Origin: a virus
Direction: 5' to 3' (one strand)
IMG/VR virus record: IMGVR_UViG_3300025769_000208
Coordinates: 1 to 46,521 of that record
DNA length: 46,521 nucleotides
Shown: positions 7,605 through 15,678 of the stretch, piece by piece
How positions within the stretch are numbered: position 1 is the first letter of the stretch
How the letters are laid out: each line of letters begins with the position of its first letter
Notes under the pieces: model-generated
What the model was told of the DNA's origin: nothing
The model's database searches: none
Seen by the model: only the letters and a program-made list of their open reading frames with translations
Made by a program: the position numbers and the translations under genes

Positions 7605-8051
7605 ATGGCAATAACAACAAATGCAATCTGTGATTCTTTTAAAAAAGAATTACTACAAGGAAGTCACGATTTTGATGCATCAACAGATACATACAAATTA
7701 GCGATGTACACAAATTCAGCTACATTAGGTAAGTCTACTACAAACTACACAACACCAAATGAAGTTTCATCACCATCAGGTTATACTGCTGGAGGTAAAG
7801 CTTTAGTAAACCAAGGTGTTAAAGTTTCATCATCAGTAGCTATCACTGATTTTGCTGATTTATCATTCGTAGGTGTAACTCTAACTGCTAGAGGAGCACT
7901 TATTTACAATACGACTACAAACGGTGGTTCAAATACTACTGATGCTGTAGCTGTATTAGATTTTGGTGGAGATAAAACTGCAACGTCTGGAACTTTTACA
8001 ATTCAGTTCCCAGCATTTACAACATCTGCTGCTATTTTGAGATTAGCTTAA
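7605..8051 (+). CDS. Virion decoration/tail-associated protein (148 aa)
   Basis: A strong AAAGGAGAATAATT ribosome site precedes the ATG. The product starts AITTNAICDSFKKELLQGSHDF and continues with beta-rich Gly/Ser/Thr sequence (SATLGKSTTNYTTPNEVS, TARGALIYNTTT, VLDFGGDK), ending in AAILRLA. This family is widespread in marine podo- and myoviruses as a small structural protein, usually beside tail genes. A high expression level is suggested by the good ribosome site and short spacing. The exact location on the virion is unproven. Confidence 0.7.
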   Translation: MAITTNAICDSFKKELLQGSHDFDASTDTYKLAMYTNSATLGKSTTNYTTPNEVSSPSGYTAGGKALVNQGVKVSSSVAITDFADLSFVGVTLTARGALIYNTTTNGGSNTTDAVAVLDFGGDKTATSGTFTIQFPAFTTSAAILRLA

Positions 8052-8068
8052 TTTAAAGGAGGAGCCTA

Positions 8069-9049
8069 GTGGCTGACATTACAGTTCCAGTTCAGTCGCC
8101 AGGCTCCGAATATTGGGGTCAATCCACTTGGAGTTCTAATGATTGGGGTGGATCAGGACTTTCAATAACTACAGCTCAAGGCTCTATAACAACTTCTGCA
8201 AATGCAGATGTAAACGTTACTGGCATACAATTAACATCATCACAAGGAACTACTGTTGGTGGTACTTCTGCTTTAGTATCAGTTACTGGTAGTTTAGAAT
8301 CTATGGCTGTTGGAAGCACAGTTGTTGGAATAGGAGTTCCACAAACTGGTATTTCAATGAGTTCAAGCATTGGAGCAGCTACAGTTGATGAATCACAATT
8401 AACAGGAATTGGTTGGGGTAGAAGAGCTTGGGGTAATTTAGCTTGGGGTGAAGCTTTTTCAGTAGCAGCTACAGGTCAAACAATAACATCCTCTATTGGA
8501 ACAGCAACAGCATCAGCAGATTTTACAGCTAGTGTAACTGGACAACAATTAACTTCAACATTTGGTAGTTTTTCTTTAAAGATTGATCAAGACATAACTG
8601 TTTTTGCAGCAGAGGATCAACTTGATTTTACTATTGGTACATCGACTTTTGATGCAGATGCAAGTGTAACTGTATCAAGTGCAGGTCAATTAACTGGTTC
8701 AATAGGCACAACGATTGCTGGTCTTAAAACACCAGTTGATGTTTCTGGAATTCAAGCAACTATGTCAATTGGTACTATTGCTTTACAACAGTCTACAAAT
8801 GAACCAGTCACAGGACAACAAGCTACACTATCTTTAGGACAACATGCTGAAATACCAGGTCAAATTATTGGAGTATCTGGCCAACAATTAGCAGGGTCAA
8901 TAGGTTCAGTCACAGTGACTGGTGTGGCTAATATCAGTGTAACTGGTATACAAATGACTGCTTCATTAGGTAATCCAATTATAACATCTTGGCAAGAAAT
9001 TAATCCTGGTGTAACTAATACATGGGTAGAGGTTGATTTAGCAGCATAG
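8069..9049 (+). CDS. Repetitive beta-structured virion protein
   Basis: The start is GTG behind AAAGGAGGAGCC. The 326-residue product has Trp-Gly-rich patches (YWGQSTWSSNDWGG; GWGRRAWGNLAWGE) and about eight degenerate repeats of 25-30 residues built on VTGxQLTSSxGxxxxxA. The composition (Thr, Ser, Gly, Ala, Val) suggests a beta-solenoid or chained small beta domains typical of tail appendages. It lies between a decoration-like gene and the tail fibre, so a tail or side-fibre role is likely. No receptor-binding domain can be assigned from sequence alone. Confidence 0.65.
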   Translation: MADITVPVQSPGSEYWGQSTWSSNDWGGSGLSITTAQGSITTSANADVNVTGIQLTSSQGTTVGGTSALVSVTGSLESMAVGSTVVGIGVPQTGISMSSSIGAATVDESQLTGIGWGRRAWGNLAWGEAFSVAATGQTITSSIGTATASADFTASVTGQQLTSTFGSFSLKIDQDITVFAAEDQLDFTIGTSTFDADASVTVSSAGQLTGSIGTTIAGLKTPVDVSGIQATMSIGTIALQQSTNEPVTGQQATLSLGQHAEIPGQIIGVSGQQLAGSIGSVTVTGVANISVTGIQMTASLGNPIITSWQEINPGVTNTWVEVDLAA

Positions 9050-9067
9050 TTTAAGTATAATTATAAT
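9033..9067 (+). promoter_or_regulatory. Sigma70-like promoter ahead of tail fibre
   Basis: TTGATT at 9033-9038 and TATAAT at 9056-9061 are separated by 17 bases, a near-consensus bacterial promoter. A second TATAAT overlaps at 9062-9067. The -35 lies in the 3' end of the preceding gene. The tail fibre ATG follows at 9088 behind AAGGAGAA. Confidence 0.5.
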
Positions 9068-9087
9068 TATTTAAGGAGAATTTTTTT

Positions 9088-10359
9088 ATGACATCTAGTT
9101 ATTCAACAGATTTAAAATTAGAGCTTATGGTTACTGGCGAAAACGCTGGTACTTGGGGTGATAATACAAACAACAATTTAAATTTAATTCAACAAGCCAT
9201 TGCTGGTTTTGAGCAAGTAACACTTTCAAGTGGTGGGACTTTAGCTCTTGCTATGACTGATAAAACTATTTCTAATGCTAGAAATATGGTAATTAAATTT
9301 GCAACAGCTACAATAGCTGCTAGTACAATTTGTACTATACCAGATAGTATAGAAAAATTTTATATTTTTGATGCAACTGGATTAACTAATCCAGAAAATT
9401 TAACAATTAAAACTGCATCAGGAACTGGTTTTACATTAGATGCTGCAAAAATTTATGCTGCATATTCTGATGGAACAAATTTAAACGAAATTTCATTAGA
9501 CACTTTAGGAGGCACAGTTGCTGCTGCACAAATTGCTGATAGTGCAGTAACCACTGCCAAAATTGCGGACGATGCTGTGACCTCAGCCAAAATTGCGGAC
9601 GATGCCGTTGTTGCGGCTGCGATTGCGGATGACGCGGTTGGTTCGGCAGCTATCGCTGATGGTGCGGTAGGAACTGCTGCTATTGCAGACGATGCTGTAA
9701 CTGCAGACAAACTTGCTAACACTGCAGTAACTGCTGGATCTTACACAACAGCTAATCTTACAGTTGATGCACAAGGAAGATTAACTGCTGCTTCATCTGG
9801 TTCAGCTGGAGCTCCTTCAATGATTTTAACACACACAAGTTTAACTGATTCTAATACGGATGCAGGTTTAAGTTCAACATTTACAGCTAATCCAGCTACA
9901 ACAAAAATTAATGTTGTATTAATTGGTGGAGGAGGAATGGTTGGTAATTTTAACAGACCTTCTTCTCAAGCTACTGCAGGAACTGGTGGTGCAGGATTAT
10001 GGAGCACTACAATTACACAACCTTTTACAGTTCCAATTTCAGTAGGAAGTGGTGGAGGCCCAACAGGACCAACTACAGGAAATTCAGGAAACCCATCAGT
10101 ATTCGGTAACTTTGTTGCAAATGCTGGAAACGGTGGAGAAACTGGTAATCCAGGAAACGCACCAGGAGCAACTTCAATTTACACAGATTCAAATTTAACA
10201 ATGCCAGCAACTAATATAAACCATGTTTGGCTAACTGGCCAAGGACAATCTCCGGGAGCTGGTTCTGGAAGAGGTGGTTCGGGTTCAGGTTCGACTAATA
10301 ATCCAAACCGACCTGCTGGAGGCGGTGCTATTTTAATTTATGAAAATTTAGGAGATTAA
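9088..10359 (+). CDS. Tail fibre with decapeptide repeats and Gly-rich tip
   Basis: The N-terminal part (about 1-146, TDLKLELMVTGENAGTWGDNTN...) resembles the virion-attachment region seen on many marine-phage fibres. Residues 147-216 are seven decapeptide repeats based on AxIADDAVxx, likely a fibrous shaft. After a DAQGRLTAASSG motif, residues about 245-423 are extremely Gly-rich (LIGGGGMVG, GSGGGPTGPTTG, GSGRGGSGSGS) and end in a GGGAILIYENLGD strand. The tip recalls polyglycine adhesin tips such as those of T-even gp38, and probably binds the host receptor. It has its own promoter and a strong ribosome site. Confidence 0.8.
   Translation: MTSSYSTDLKLELMVTGENAGTWGDNTNNNLNLIQQAIAGFEQVTLSSGGTLALAMTDKTISNARNMVIKFATATIAASTICTIPDSIEKFYIFDATGLTNPENLTIKTASGTGFTLDAAKIYAAYSDGTNLNEISLDTLGGTVAAAQIADSAVTTAKIADDAVTSAKIADDAVVAAAIADDAVGSAAIADGAVGTAAIADDAVTADKLANTAVTAGSYTTANLTVDAQGRLTAASSGSAGAPSMILTHTSLTDSNTDAGLSSTFTANPATTKINVVLIGGGGMVGNFNRPSSQATAGTGGAGLWSTTITQPFTVPISVGSGGGPTGPTTGNSGNPSVFGNFVANAGNGGETGNPGNAPGATSIYTDSNLTMPATNINHVWLTGQGQSPGAGSGRGGSGSGSTNNPNRPAGGGAILIYENLGD
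9526..9735 (+). repeat. Seven 30-bp coding repeats in the tail fibre
   Basis: The DNA encodes seven consecutive ten-residue units (AQIADSAVTT to DKLANTAVTA). The middle copies (about 9560-9700) are visibly richer in GC, with codons such as GCG, GCC and GAC that are rare elsewhere in the window. In-frame 30-bp units allow length change by recombination without frameshift. Confidence 0.75.
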
Positions 10360-10360
10360 T

Positions 10361-10792
10361 ATGGCAAAATTATTATTTATTAAAGACCAAAATAAAAGTG
10401 AAGGTTCGTTTGGTTTAGCTTTAGCAGATGGGGAATCTGTAGCTAACGAATGGACATATGATGTTGAGACAATTACACAAGAACAATATACACAGTTAGT
10501 AAACGGGTCTAAAATAATTAATTCAGATAACGGAAATATTACATTTGTAGATGCTCCTATTTGTCAAAATAAAGAAGAATACGATCAATGTTTGAGGGCT
10601 TTAAAATCTAATCTTGCAGAATTAAGTTGTAGTTACACTTACGCTGCTAAATACCACACTGAAGGTTTTACAAATTATGTAAACCAAGTAAACGAAATAG
10701 ATTCATCTACTATTAGCTTTCCGTTAGGCACATCTTTTATAAATGATATAAGTACAAGATGTCCAGATTTTGTAAGTTTTATTACTAAATAA
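10361..10792 (+). CDS. Hypothetical protein following the tail fibre (143 aa)
   Basis: The product opens MAKLLFIKDQNKSEGSFG and contains a compact acidic region and several cysteines (ICQNK, QCLRAL, SCSYTY, RCPDF). It starts one base after the fibre stop behind TTAGGAGATT, so it is co-translated with the fibre. A fibre-assembly chaperone or second fibre subunit is a reasonable guess from position only. No family recognised. Confidence 0.55.
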   Translation: MAKLLFIKDQNKSEGSFGLALADGESVANEWTYDVETITQEQYTQLVNGSKIINSDNGNITFVDAPICQNKEEYDQCLRALKSNLAELSCSYTYAAKYHTEGFTNYVNQVNEIDSSTISFPLGTSFINDISTRCPDFVSFITK

Positions 10793-10829
10793 AATTTACA
10801 AACAGTTTAAAAAATGTATATATAGGTAT

Positions 10830-11558
10830 ATGTTTTCAAAGGATAATATAATTCAATTTAAAGCAGATAAATTTTTTATAGAAAATAACAAAGATATTTA
10901 TCCTGTTCCTTCTTTAATAAATATTCCAGATTGGTTTAAAAAACTAAAACATCAAAAAGGACATGAAACAGTAAAAGGGTGTATGCCTTTTTTAGATGCT
11001 ATTTCAGCTGGTTACATACTTAAAAATTCAACTGATTTTTGTATTAAAAACGAAGATGAAAAAACTTATATAGAATATTCTTTAGGTCAAAACCCAACAG
11101 ATTATAATTTAAATGCTGCAAATAATCACTCAGCCCATCCTAAAATGCAAATGGAAGGTTCTCCATTAGTAAAAAAAAATAATATGCCAGCCTTTTTAAA
11201 AATACTAAATCCTTGGATTATAAAAACTCCTCCTGGATACTCATGTTTGTTTGTAAATCCCTTAAATAATTCTGACGATAGATTTGAAGCAATAGCTGGT
11301 ATTGTTGATACTGATATTTTTAAAGGACAAATTAATTTTCCTATTGCTTTAAATAGTGATAAATATAAAAAAAATTTTGAACATTTTGTAAAAAGAGGAT
11401 CGCCCTTAGTGCAAGTAATTCCTTTTAAGAGAGAAAGTTGGAAAATGAAAATTACAGAGGAAAAAGATTATACAATTAATAAATTTTTAACAGTATGGAA
11501 TACAAATTTTTTGAGACAATATAGAGATAGAATATGGCAGAAAAAAAAATGGAAGTAA
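10830..11558 (+). CDS. Conserved phage protein, DUF6065-like
   Basis: The 242-residue product has an order like proteins I recall as DUF6065: IPDWFKKLK and GCMPFLDAISAGYIL in the N-terminal half, NPWIIKTPPGYSCLFVNPLNN at about 122-142, then GIVDTDIFKGQINFPIAL and RGSPLVQVIPFKRESWKM. Such proteins accompany 2OG oxygenases in phages, and two follow here. The function is not established. The 3' end overlaps the next gene by 25 bases. Family assignment is from memory. Confidence 0.6.
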   Translation: MFSKDNIIQFKADKFFIENNKDIYPVPSLINIPDWFKKLKHQKGHETVKGCMPFLDAISAGYILKNSTDFCIKNEDEKTYIEYSLGQNPTDYNLNAANNHSAHPKMQMEGSPLVKKNNMPAFLKILNPWIIKTPPGYSCLFVNPLNNSDDRFEAIAGIVDTDIFKGQINFPIALNSDKYKKNFEHFVKRGSPLVQVIPFKRESWKMKITEEKDYTINKFLTVWNTNFLRQYRDRIWQKKKWK

Positions 11559-12130
11559 AAGATTTAATTGATATTCAAGACAATGCTATTGATATTAGAA
11601 TGGTAGCAAGAATAGTAGAAGTATATGCAAAAAGAAAAAATATTTTTGAAGATGCAAAGGTAGGTCCTACTAAAGATGAGAATGGTTTATTAAAAAAACA
11701 CATAAGAAGTGCAAAAAGTGTGAACTTAAATAGAAATGCAAAAAGTTTAACAGATGTTCGATGGGGAAATAATTTATTGTCTGTGTTTCTAAATGGGTTA
11801 GCTAGATATAAGGAAAATAAAAAATTAAAACATTTAGAAGGTATTATGGTAAATGATATTCAATTACTAAAATATAATGAAGGTGATCATTATATATACC
11901 ATATTGATCACGGCCATTTTACACCTAGAACTTTAAGTTGTATATTGTTGTTAAATAATGATTATGAAGGTGGTGAGATTTCTTTTACAGATCCTCAAGG
12001 TAACAACGAATTTAAGGTTGAGACAAAACCAGGTAGGTTAATTGTTTGGCCTAGTAATTTTATGTATCCACATAAAGTAAATAAAGTAACGAAAGGAACA
12101 AGGTATTCAGTTGTATCATGGGCACTATAA
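11534..12130 (+). CDS. 2OG-Fe(II) oxygenase, prolyl 4-hydroxylase type
   Basis: The 198-residue protein carries the full prolyl-4-hydroxylase-like signature: H123-x-D125 in YHIDHG, a strand LSCILLLNNDYEGGEISF, the distal H180 in MYPHKV and R190 in KGTRYSVVSW for 2OG binding. The enzyme would hydroxylate a protein or small-molecule substrate using O2 and 2OG. It lies between the tail fibre and the gp10-like tail gene, suggesting modification of virion or host surface components. It overlaps both neighbours. Confidence 0.8.
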   Translation: MAEKKMEVKDLIDIQDNAIDIRMVARIVEVYAKRKNIFEDAKVGPTKDENGLLKKHIRSAKSVNLNRNAKSLTDVRWGNNLLSVFLNGLARYKENKKLKHLEGIMVNDIQLLKYNEGDHYIYHIDHGHFTPRTLSCILLLNNDYEGGEISFTDPQGNNEFKVETKPGRLIVWPSNFMYPHKVNKVTKGTRYSVVSWAL

Positions 12131-12681
12131 GAGATTTTAAATATAAAAAAATAGAAAATTTTTTAAGTAAAGATGTTTTAAATTTAGCAAGTACTTACTG
12201 TGAAATTAAACATAGACAAACCGATGTTATAGAAAACCCAAACAGAGCTGAGCTTGAAGGTAACTATGATACTGCATTTTACGCAGATTATTTTTGTGAA
12301 TCTTTATTAATGCGAAGTGTTAATAAAATGAATGATTTAACAGGTTTAAAATTATCACCCACTTATTCTTATTGGAGAATGTATACTTTTGATTCTCAAC
12401 TTAAGGAACATACAGATAGGCCTGCTTGTGAAATAAGTGTTTCAATTAATATTAGTAATAGTGGGGAAGAATGGCCAATTTATATAGATGGTAATCCAAT
12501 TATATTGAAACCAGGAGATGCAGTAATCTATCTAGGTTGTGAACTTAAACATAAAAGAGAAAAATTTACTGGAGATCATAATGCACAAATTTTTATGCAT
12601 TATGTTGATAAATCTGGTCCTTTTTCTAATCATATTTTAGATCGAAGAAGTTTACCTGGAGAAGCCTTAGTTGGGTTTTAA
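12118..12681 (+). CDS. 2OG-Fe(II) oxygenase, second type
   Basis: The metal-binding pair H98-x-D100 (EHTDRPACEISVSINIS) is followed by LKPGDAVIYLGCELKH with H145 and R147, and then IFMHYVD, matching a 2OG-Fe(II) oxygenase group common in phages and marine bacteria. An inner GNPIILKPGD turn is typical. The 187-residue gene overlaps the previous oxygenase by 13 bases, so the two are probably made together. The substrate is unknown. Confidence 0.75.
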   Translation: MGTIRDFKYKKIENFLSKDVLNLASTYCEIKHRQTDVIENPNRAELEGNYDTAFYADYFCESLLMRSVNKMNDLTGLKLSPTYSYWRMYTFDSQLKEHTDRPACEISVSINISNSGEEWPIYIDGNPIILKPGDAVIYLGCELKHKREKFTGDHNAQIFMHYVDKSGPFSNHILDRRSLPGEALVGF

Positions 12682-12698
12682 ATACAATCTTAATAAGG

Positions 12699-12704
12699 TA
12701 TAAT
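12699..12704 (+). promoter_or_regulatory. Possible -10 element (TATAAT) before gp10-like gene
   Basis: A perfect TATAAT lies within GGTATAATACC, which is itself a short inverted repeat, 6 bases before ATG 12711. No convincing -35 is seen, and a start site here would give a leaderless or almost leaderless mRNA. Low confidence. Confidence 0.25.
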
Positions 12705-12710
12705 ACCCAT

Positions 12711-14861
12711 ATGCCTTTAACAAATGTACAAATAAGACCTGGATTTAATAAACAAGTAACCCCTACTGGAGCTGAAGGACAATGGACTGATGGGGATTTT
12801 GTTAGATTTAGATATGGCCTTCCTGAAAAAATAGGAGGCTGGGAACAAATAACTTCAAATACACTAGTCGGTGCGGCTAGAGATCAACTTGTTTGGGCTG
12901 ACTTGGATGGTAGAAGATATTCAGCTATAGGTACTAATAAAGCTTTAATAATTTATTTTGAAAATTCATTTTACGACATTACACCATTAGACGCTGCAAT
13001 TGCTGGAGCAACCTTTACAACAGCTAATACTAGTCCAACTGTAACAGTAAATAAAATAGCCCACGGACTTTCTGCTGGAGATTTATTTACATTTACATCT
13101 GTTACACCTCCATCAGGAGCTGGTTATTTGGCTGCAGATTTTACTACAAATACTTTTGAAGTTGTGACGGCACCAAGCCAAGATACATTTACGATTACAA
13201 TGGCAACTAATGCTGGAACAACAGTTGCGGCAAGTGGAGCAGCAACAATAAATCCTTATGTTAAAGTAGGACCACTAAATCAAACTTCTGGTTTTGGTTA
13301 TGGTACCTCTGGGTGGGGTGGATCATCTGGAGTAATATCAACACTTAATGGTTTACTACAAGATGATACTGCTGGAACTGGAGGGTCTGGTACATCAATT
13401 ACTTTATCTTCTGTTGTTGGTTTTCCAACATCTGGAACTATAAAAGTAGGCACTGAATTTATTTCTTACACTGGTATATCCACAAATGATTTAACTGGTA
13501 TTACCAGAGGAGTTGCAGGAACAAGAACTGCTCATTCTACTGGTGCTTCTGTTGAAGTTTATCTTGGATGGGGAACGGCATCATTAACTGGTGGAGTGAC
13601 CTTAGAGTCTGCATCATGGTCATTAGATCATTTTGGTTCAAAATTAATTGCAACAATAAAAGATGGTCAAACTTTTGAATGGGATACAATAAGTAATGTT
13701 GCTGCTGCTTTAACAACTAGAGCAACTGTAGTAAGTGGGGCACCCACAAAATCTGTTATGTCAATTGTTTCTGAAAGAGATAGACATTTAGTCATTCTTG
13801 GAACAGAGACTACGATTGGTACTTCAAGTACCCAAGATAAAATGTTTATAAGATTTTCAGATCAAGAAGATATATCTGATTATGCTCCAACTTCAGTCAA
13901 CACTGCGGGTACATTTAGAATAGATTCAGGAACAAAAATTGTGGGAGCTGTGAGAGGTAAAGATTATATTTTAATTTTAACTGACACATCTGCATATGTT
14001 ATGCAGTTTGTTGGTCCTCCGTTTACATTTTCAATTAGACAAGTTGGTTCGAACTGTGGGGCTATAGGACAACACTCTATCAAATATGCTAACGGAGCTG
14101 TTTGGTGGATGGGTCAAGCTGGAGGTTTTTTCGTTTATGATGGTACTGTAAAATCTGTACCATGTTTAGTTGAAGATTTTGTATTTACAAATAAAGGAGA
14201 CAACCTTGGCTTAAGTTATGCTAATGGTGAACAAATATATGCAGGACTCAATCATCTTTATGAAGAAATAAGTTGGTTTTATCCTAAAAATGGTTCTTCA
14301 TTAATTGATAGAGTAGTCACTTATAATTATTCTGAACAAACGTGGACAACTGGTTCATTATCTAGAACTACTTGGTTTGATGCCACACTATATGATAATC
14401 CTTACGCAACAGAATTTTCATCAACAGGCACTCCCTCTTTTCCAACAATACAAGGAGTAACAAATCAAAATGGTGCTTCAACTTATTATGCTCATGAAGT
14501 GGGTAATAATGAAGTAGATTTTACTGGAGCAAAAACAGCTATTCCAGCTTTTATTCAATCTGGAGATTTTGATTTATCTCAAGGTGGAGATGGACAATTT
14601 TTTATGAGCTTAAGAAGATTTATTCCTGATTTTAAATTAATTACTGGTGACGCACAAATAACTATTAACCTTAGAAAGTTTCCTTCTGATACTTCAACAT
14701 CCTCGCCTCTCGGACCTTTTACAGTAAATAGCACAACTGAAAAAGTAGACACTAGAGCAAGATCTCGATTTGCAAGTATTAAAGTTGCGAATACTTCAAC
14801 AGACCAAAACTGGAGATATGGAACTTTTAGAGCTGATGTGCAACCTGATGGAATGAGATAA
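12711..14861 (+). CDS. Large tail protein, P22 gp10-like stabilisation/tail-hub protein
   Basis: The 716-residue protein begins with PGFNKQVTPTGAEGQWTDGDFVRFRYG and has core motifs of podovirus DNA-stabilisation proteins: VMSIVSERDRHLVILG, RQVGSNCGAIGQHSIKYANG, VWWMGQAGGFFVYDG and a C-terminal beta region. These fit a beta-propeller-like tail component that closes the head-tail channel. Two inserted domains interrupt it: residues about 100-182 (KIAHGLSAGDLFTF) and about 222-284 (SGTIKVGTEFISYTG). The second matches the insert of the adaptor at 5549-6460. No oxygenase or enzyme motif is present. Confidence 0.7.
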   Translation: MPLTNVQIRPGFNKQVTPTGAEGQWTDGDFVRFRYGLPEKIGGWEQITSNTLVGAARDQLVWADLDGRRYSAIGTNKALIIYFENSFYDITPLDAAIAGATFTTANTSPTVTVNKIAHGLSAGDLFTFTSVTPPSGAGYLAADFTTNTFEVVTAPSQDTFTITMATNAGTTVAASGAATINPYVKVGPLNQTSGFGYGTSGWGGSSGVISTLNGLLQDDTAGTGGSGTSITLSSVVGFPTSGTIKVGTEFISYTGISTNDLTGITRGVAGTRTAHSTGASVEVYLGWGTASLTGGVTLESASWSLDHFGSKLIATIKDGQTFEWDTISNVAAALTTRATVVSGAPTKSVMSIVSERDRHLVILGTETTIGTSSTQDKMFIRFSDQEDISDYAPTSVNTAGTFRIDSGTKIVGAVRGKDYILILTDTSAYVMQFVGPPFTFSIRQVGSNCGAIGQHSIKYANGAVWWMGQAGGFFVYDGTVKSVPCLVEDFVFTNKGDNLGLSYANGEQIYAGLNHLYEEISWFYPKNGSSLIDRVVTYNYSEQTWTTGSLSRTTWFDATLYDNPYATEFSSTGTPSFPTIQGVTNQNGASTYYAHEVGNNEVDFTGAKTAIPAFIQSGDFDLSQGGDGQFFMSLRRFIPDFKLITGDAQITINLRKFPSDTSTSSPLGPFTVNSTTEKVDTRARSRFASIKVANTSTDQNWRYGTFRADVQPDGMR

Positions 14862-15025
14862 TGGCAAGAGTAGATATTATAATTCCAGAGCCAACACCAG
14901 TTTATACTGAAGATAATCAAAGACAAATAGCTCAATCTTTACAAACTCTTAAAGATAAGTTAAACACTTCTTATCAACAAGAAATAAAAAATGAACAAGA
15001 TACTTTTAATTGGTTTTTATTATGA
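14861..15025 (+). CDS. Small conserved phage protein (54 aa)
   Basis: ATG shares a base with the preceding TAA; the TGA overlaps the next ATG. The product has an acidic/Pro-rich start (VDIIIPEPTPVY) and then a helix with NQRQIAQSLQTLKDKL and NEQDTFNWFL. I recall very similar short proteins after the gp10-like gene in marine phages. It may form a coiled coil in the virion. Function unknown. Confidence 0.65.
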   Translation: MARVDIIIPEPTPVYTEDNQRQIAQSLQTLKDKLNTSYQQEIKNEQDTFNWFLL

Positions 15026-15357
15026 CAATCAGATACAAAAGTGACACCTACGATTTAACAACAAGTAATATTACAACAATTTTAACTTGTCCTGTTGATG
15101 GAACAATATTAGTTAAATCATTACAAGCAAGTCACCAAAATGCAAGTAATGTAGATGTTGATGCATATTTACAAAAGTCTGGTGGATCAAATGTAGAAAT
15201 TAGTCATGCACAATTAAATAAAAGTTTTACAAATATGGTAAGTGAAACTTTAGCGATGGAAGCATCTGATGTTCTAAAAATTCAAGCAGACACGGCTAAT
15301 GAAATTACAGGTGTTGTAAGTTATGCTCTTATAGACAGATCCCAGGAAAATGGCTAG
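15022..15357 (+). CDS. Small beta-rich structural protein (111 aa)
   Basis: ATG 15022 is nested in the preceding stop (ATGA) and preferred over the in-frame ATG 15010. The product is beta-rich (TILTCPVDGTILVKSLQASHQNAS, VDVDAYLQKSGG, ITGVVSYALIDRS), resembling small head or tail proteins of marine podoviruses. It belongs to the coupled group of short genes 14861-15678. Confidence 0.6.
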   Translation: MTIRYKSDTYDLTTSNITTILTCPVDGTILVKSLQASHQNASNVDVDAYLQKSGGSNVEISHAQLNKSFTNMVSETLAMEASDVLKIQADTANEITGVVSYALIDRSQENG

Positions 15358-15478
15358 ACAAAAATTTGTAAGTTTTACTCCCAGACCAAAACCTAGGAAA
15401 AGGCCTCGAAGACATAAAAAAAATCTTTGCAAAGCGGAAAAAAGAAGTTATAAGAAATATAACAGACAAGGCAGATAA
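15350..15478 (+). CDS. Very basic micro-protein (42 aa)
   Basis: The product is FTPRPKPRKRPRRHKKN followed by CKAEKRSYKKYNRQGR, over half Lys/Arg/Pro. This PRKRPxRHKK and KRSYKKYxRQGR pattern is a recurrent small marine-phage protein in my memory. Such charge implies DNA or RNA contact, perhaps packaged with DNA. It overlaps the preceding gene by 8 bases and stops 2 bases before the next. Confidence 0.65.
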   Translation: MARQKFVSFTPRPKPRKRPRRHKKNLCKAEKRSYKKYNRQGR

Positions 15479-15480
15479 TT

Positions 15481-15678
15481 ATGAATGATTTACCAAAAAT
15501 ACCAGCTGAAGCTAAAGAAGTAATAAAACATAAAAGAACAGGAAAAGTATATGCTAGTAAAGCTGAGTTTGATTCTGATGTTGCTGATCCCAATACTGAC
15601 ACTACTGTGGATGACTTTAGACAAGACCTCGAAATTAAAGTTACTAAAATTCCAATGGGTATTGAAACAAAAAAATAA
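15481..15678 (+). CDS. Conserved small phage protein (65 aa)
   Basis: The product contains HKRTGKVYASKAEFDSDVADPNTDTTVDDFRQDLEIKV, a segment I recall from many marine phage genomes next to structural genes. It is mixed-charge and soluble with no known domain. It ends immediately before the glycosyltransferase start. Confidence 0.65.
   Translation: MNDLPKIPAEAKEVIKHKRTGKVYASKAEFDSDVADPNTDTTVDDFRQDLEIKVTKIPMGIETKK

Noticed and set aside
9453-9722. Antisense ORF of 89 aa opposite the fibre repeats, made of Ala/Ser repeats
   Set aside because: It is the mirror of the decapeptide repeat DNA; repeats on one strand keep the other open. No ribosome site or motif.
9088-10359. Diversity-generating retroelement acting on the tail fibre
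   Set aside because: No reverse transcriptase or template repeat is visible in the window.
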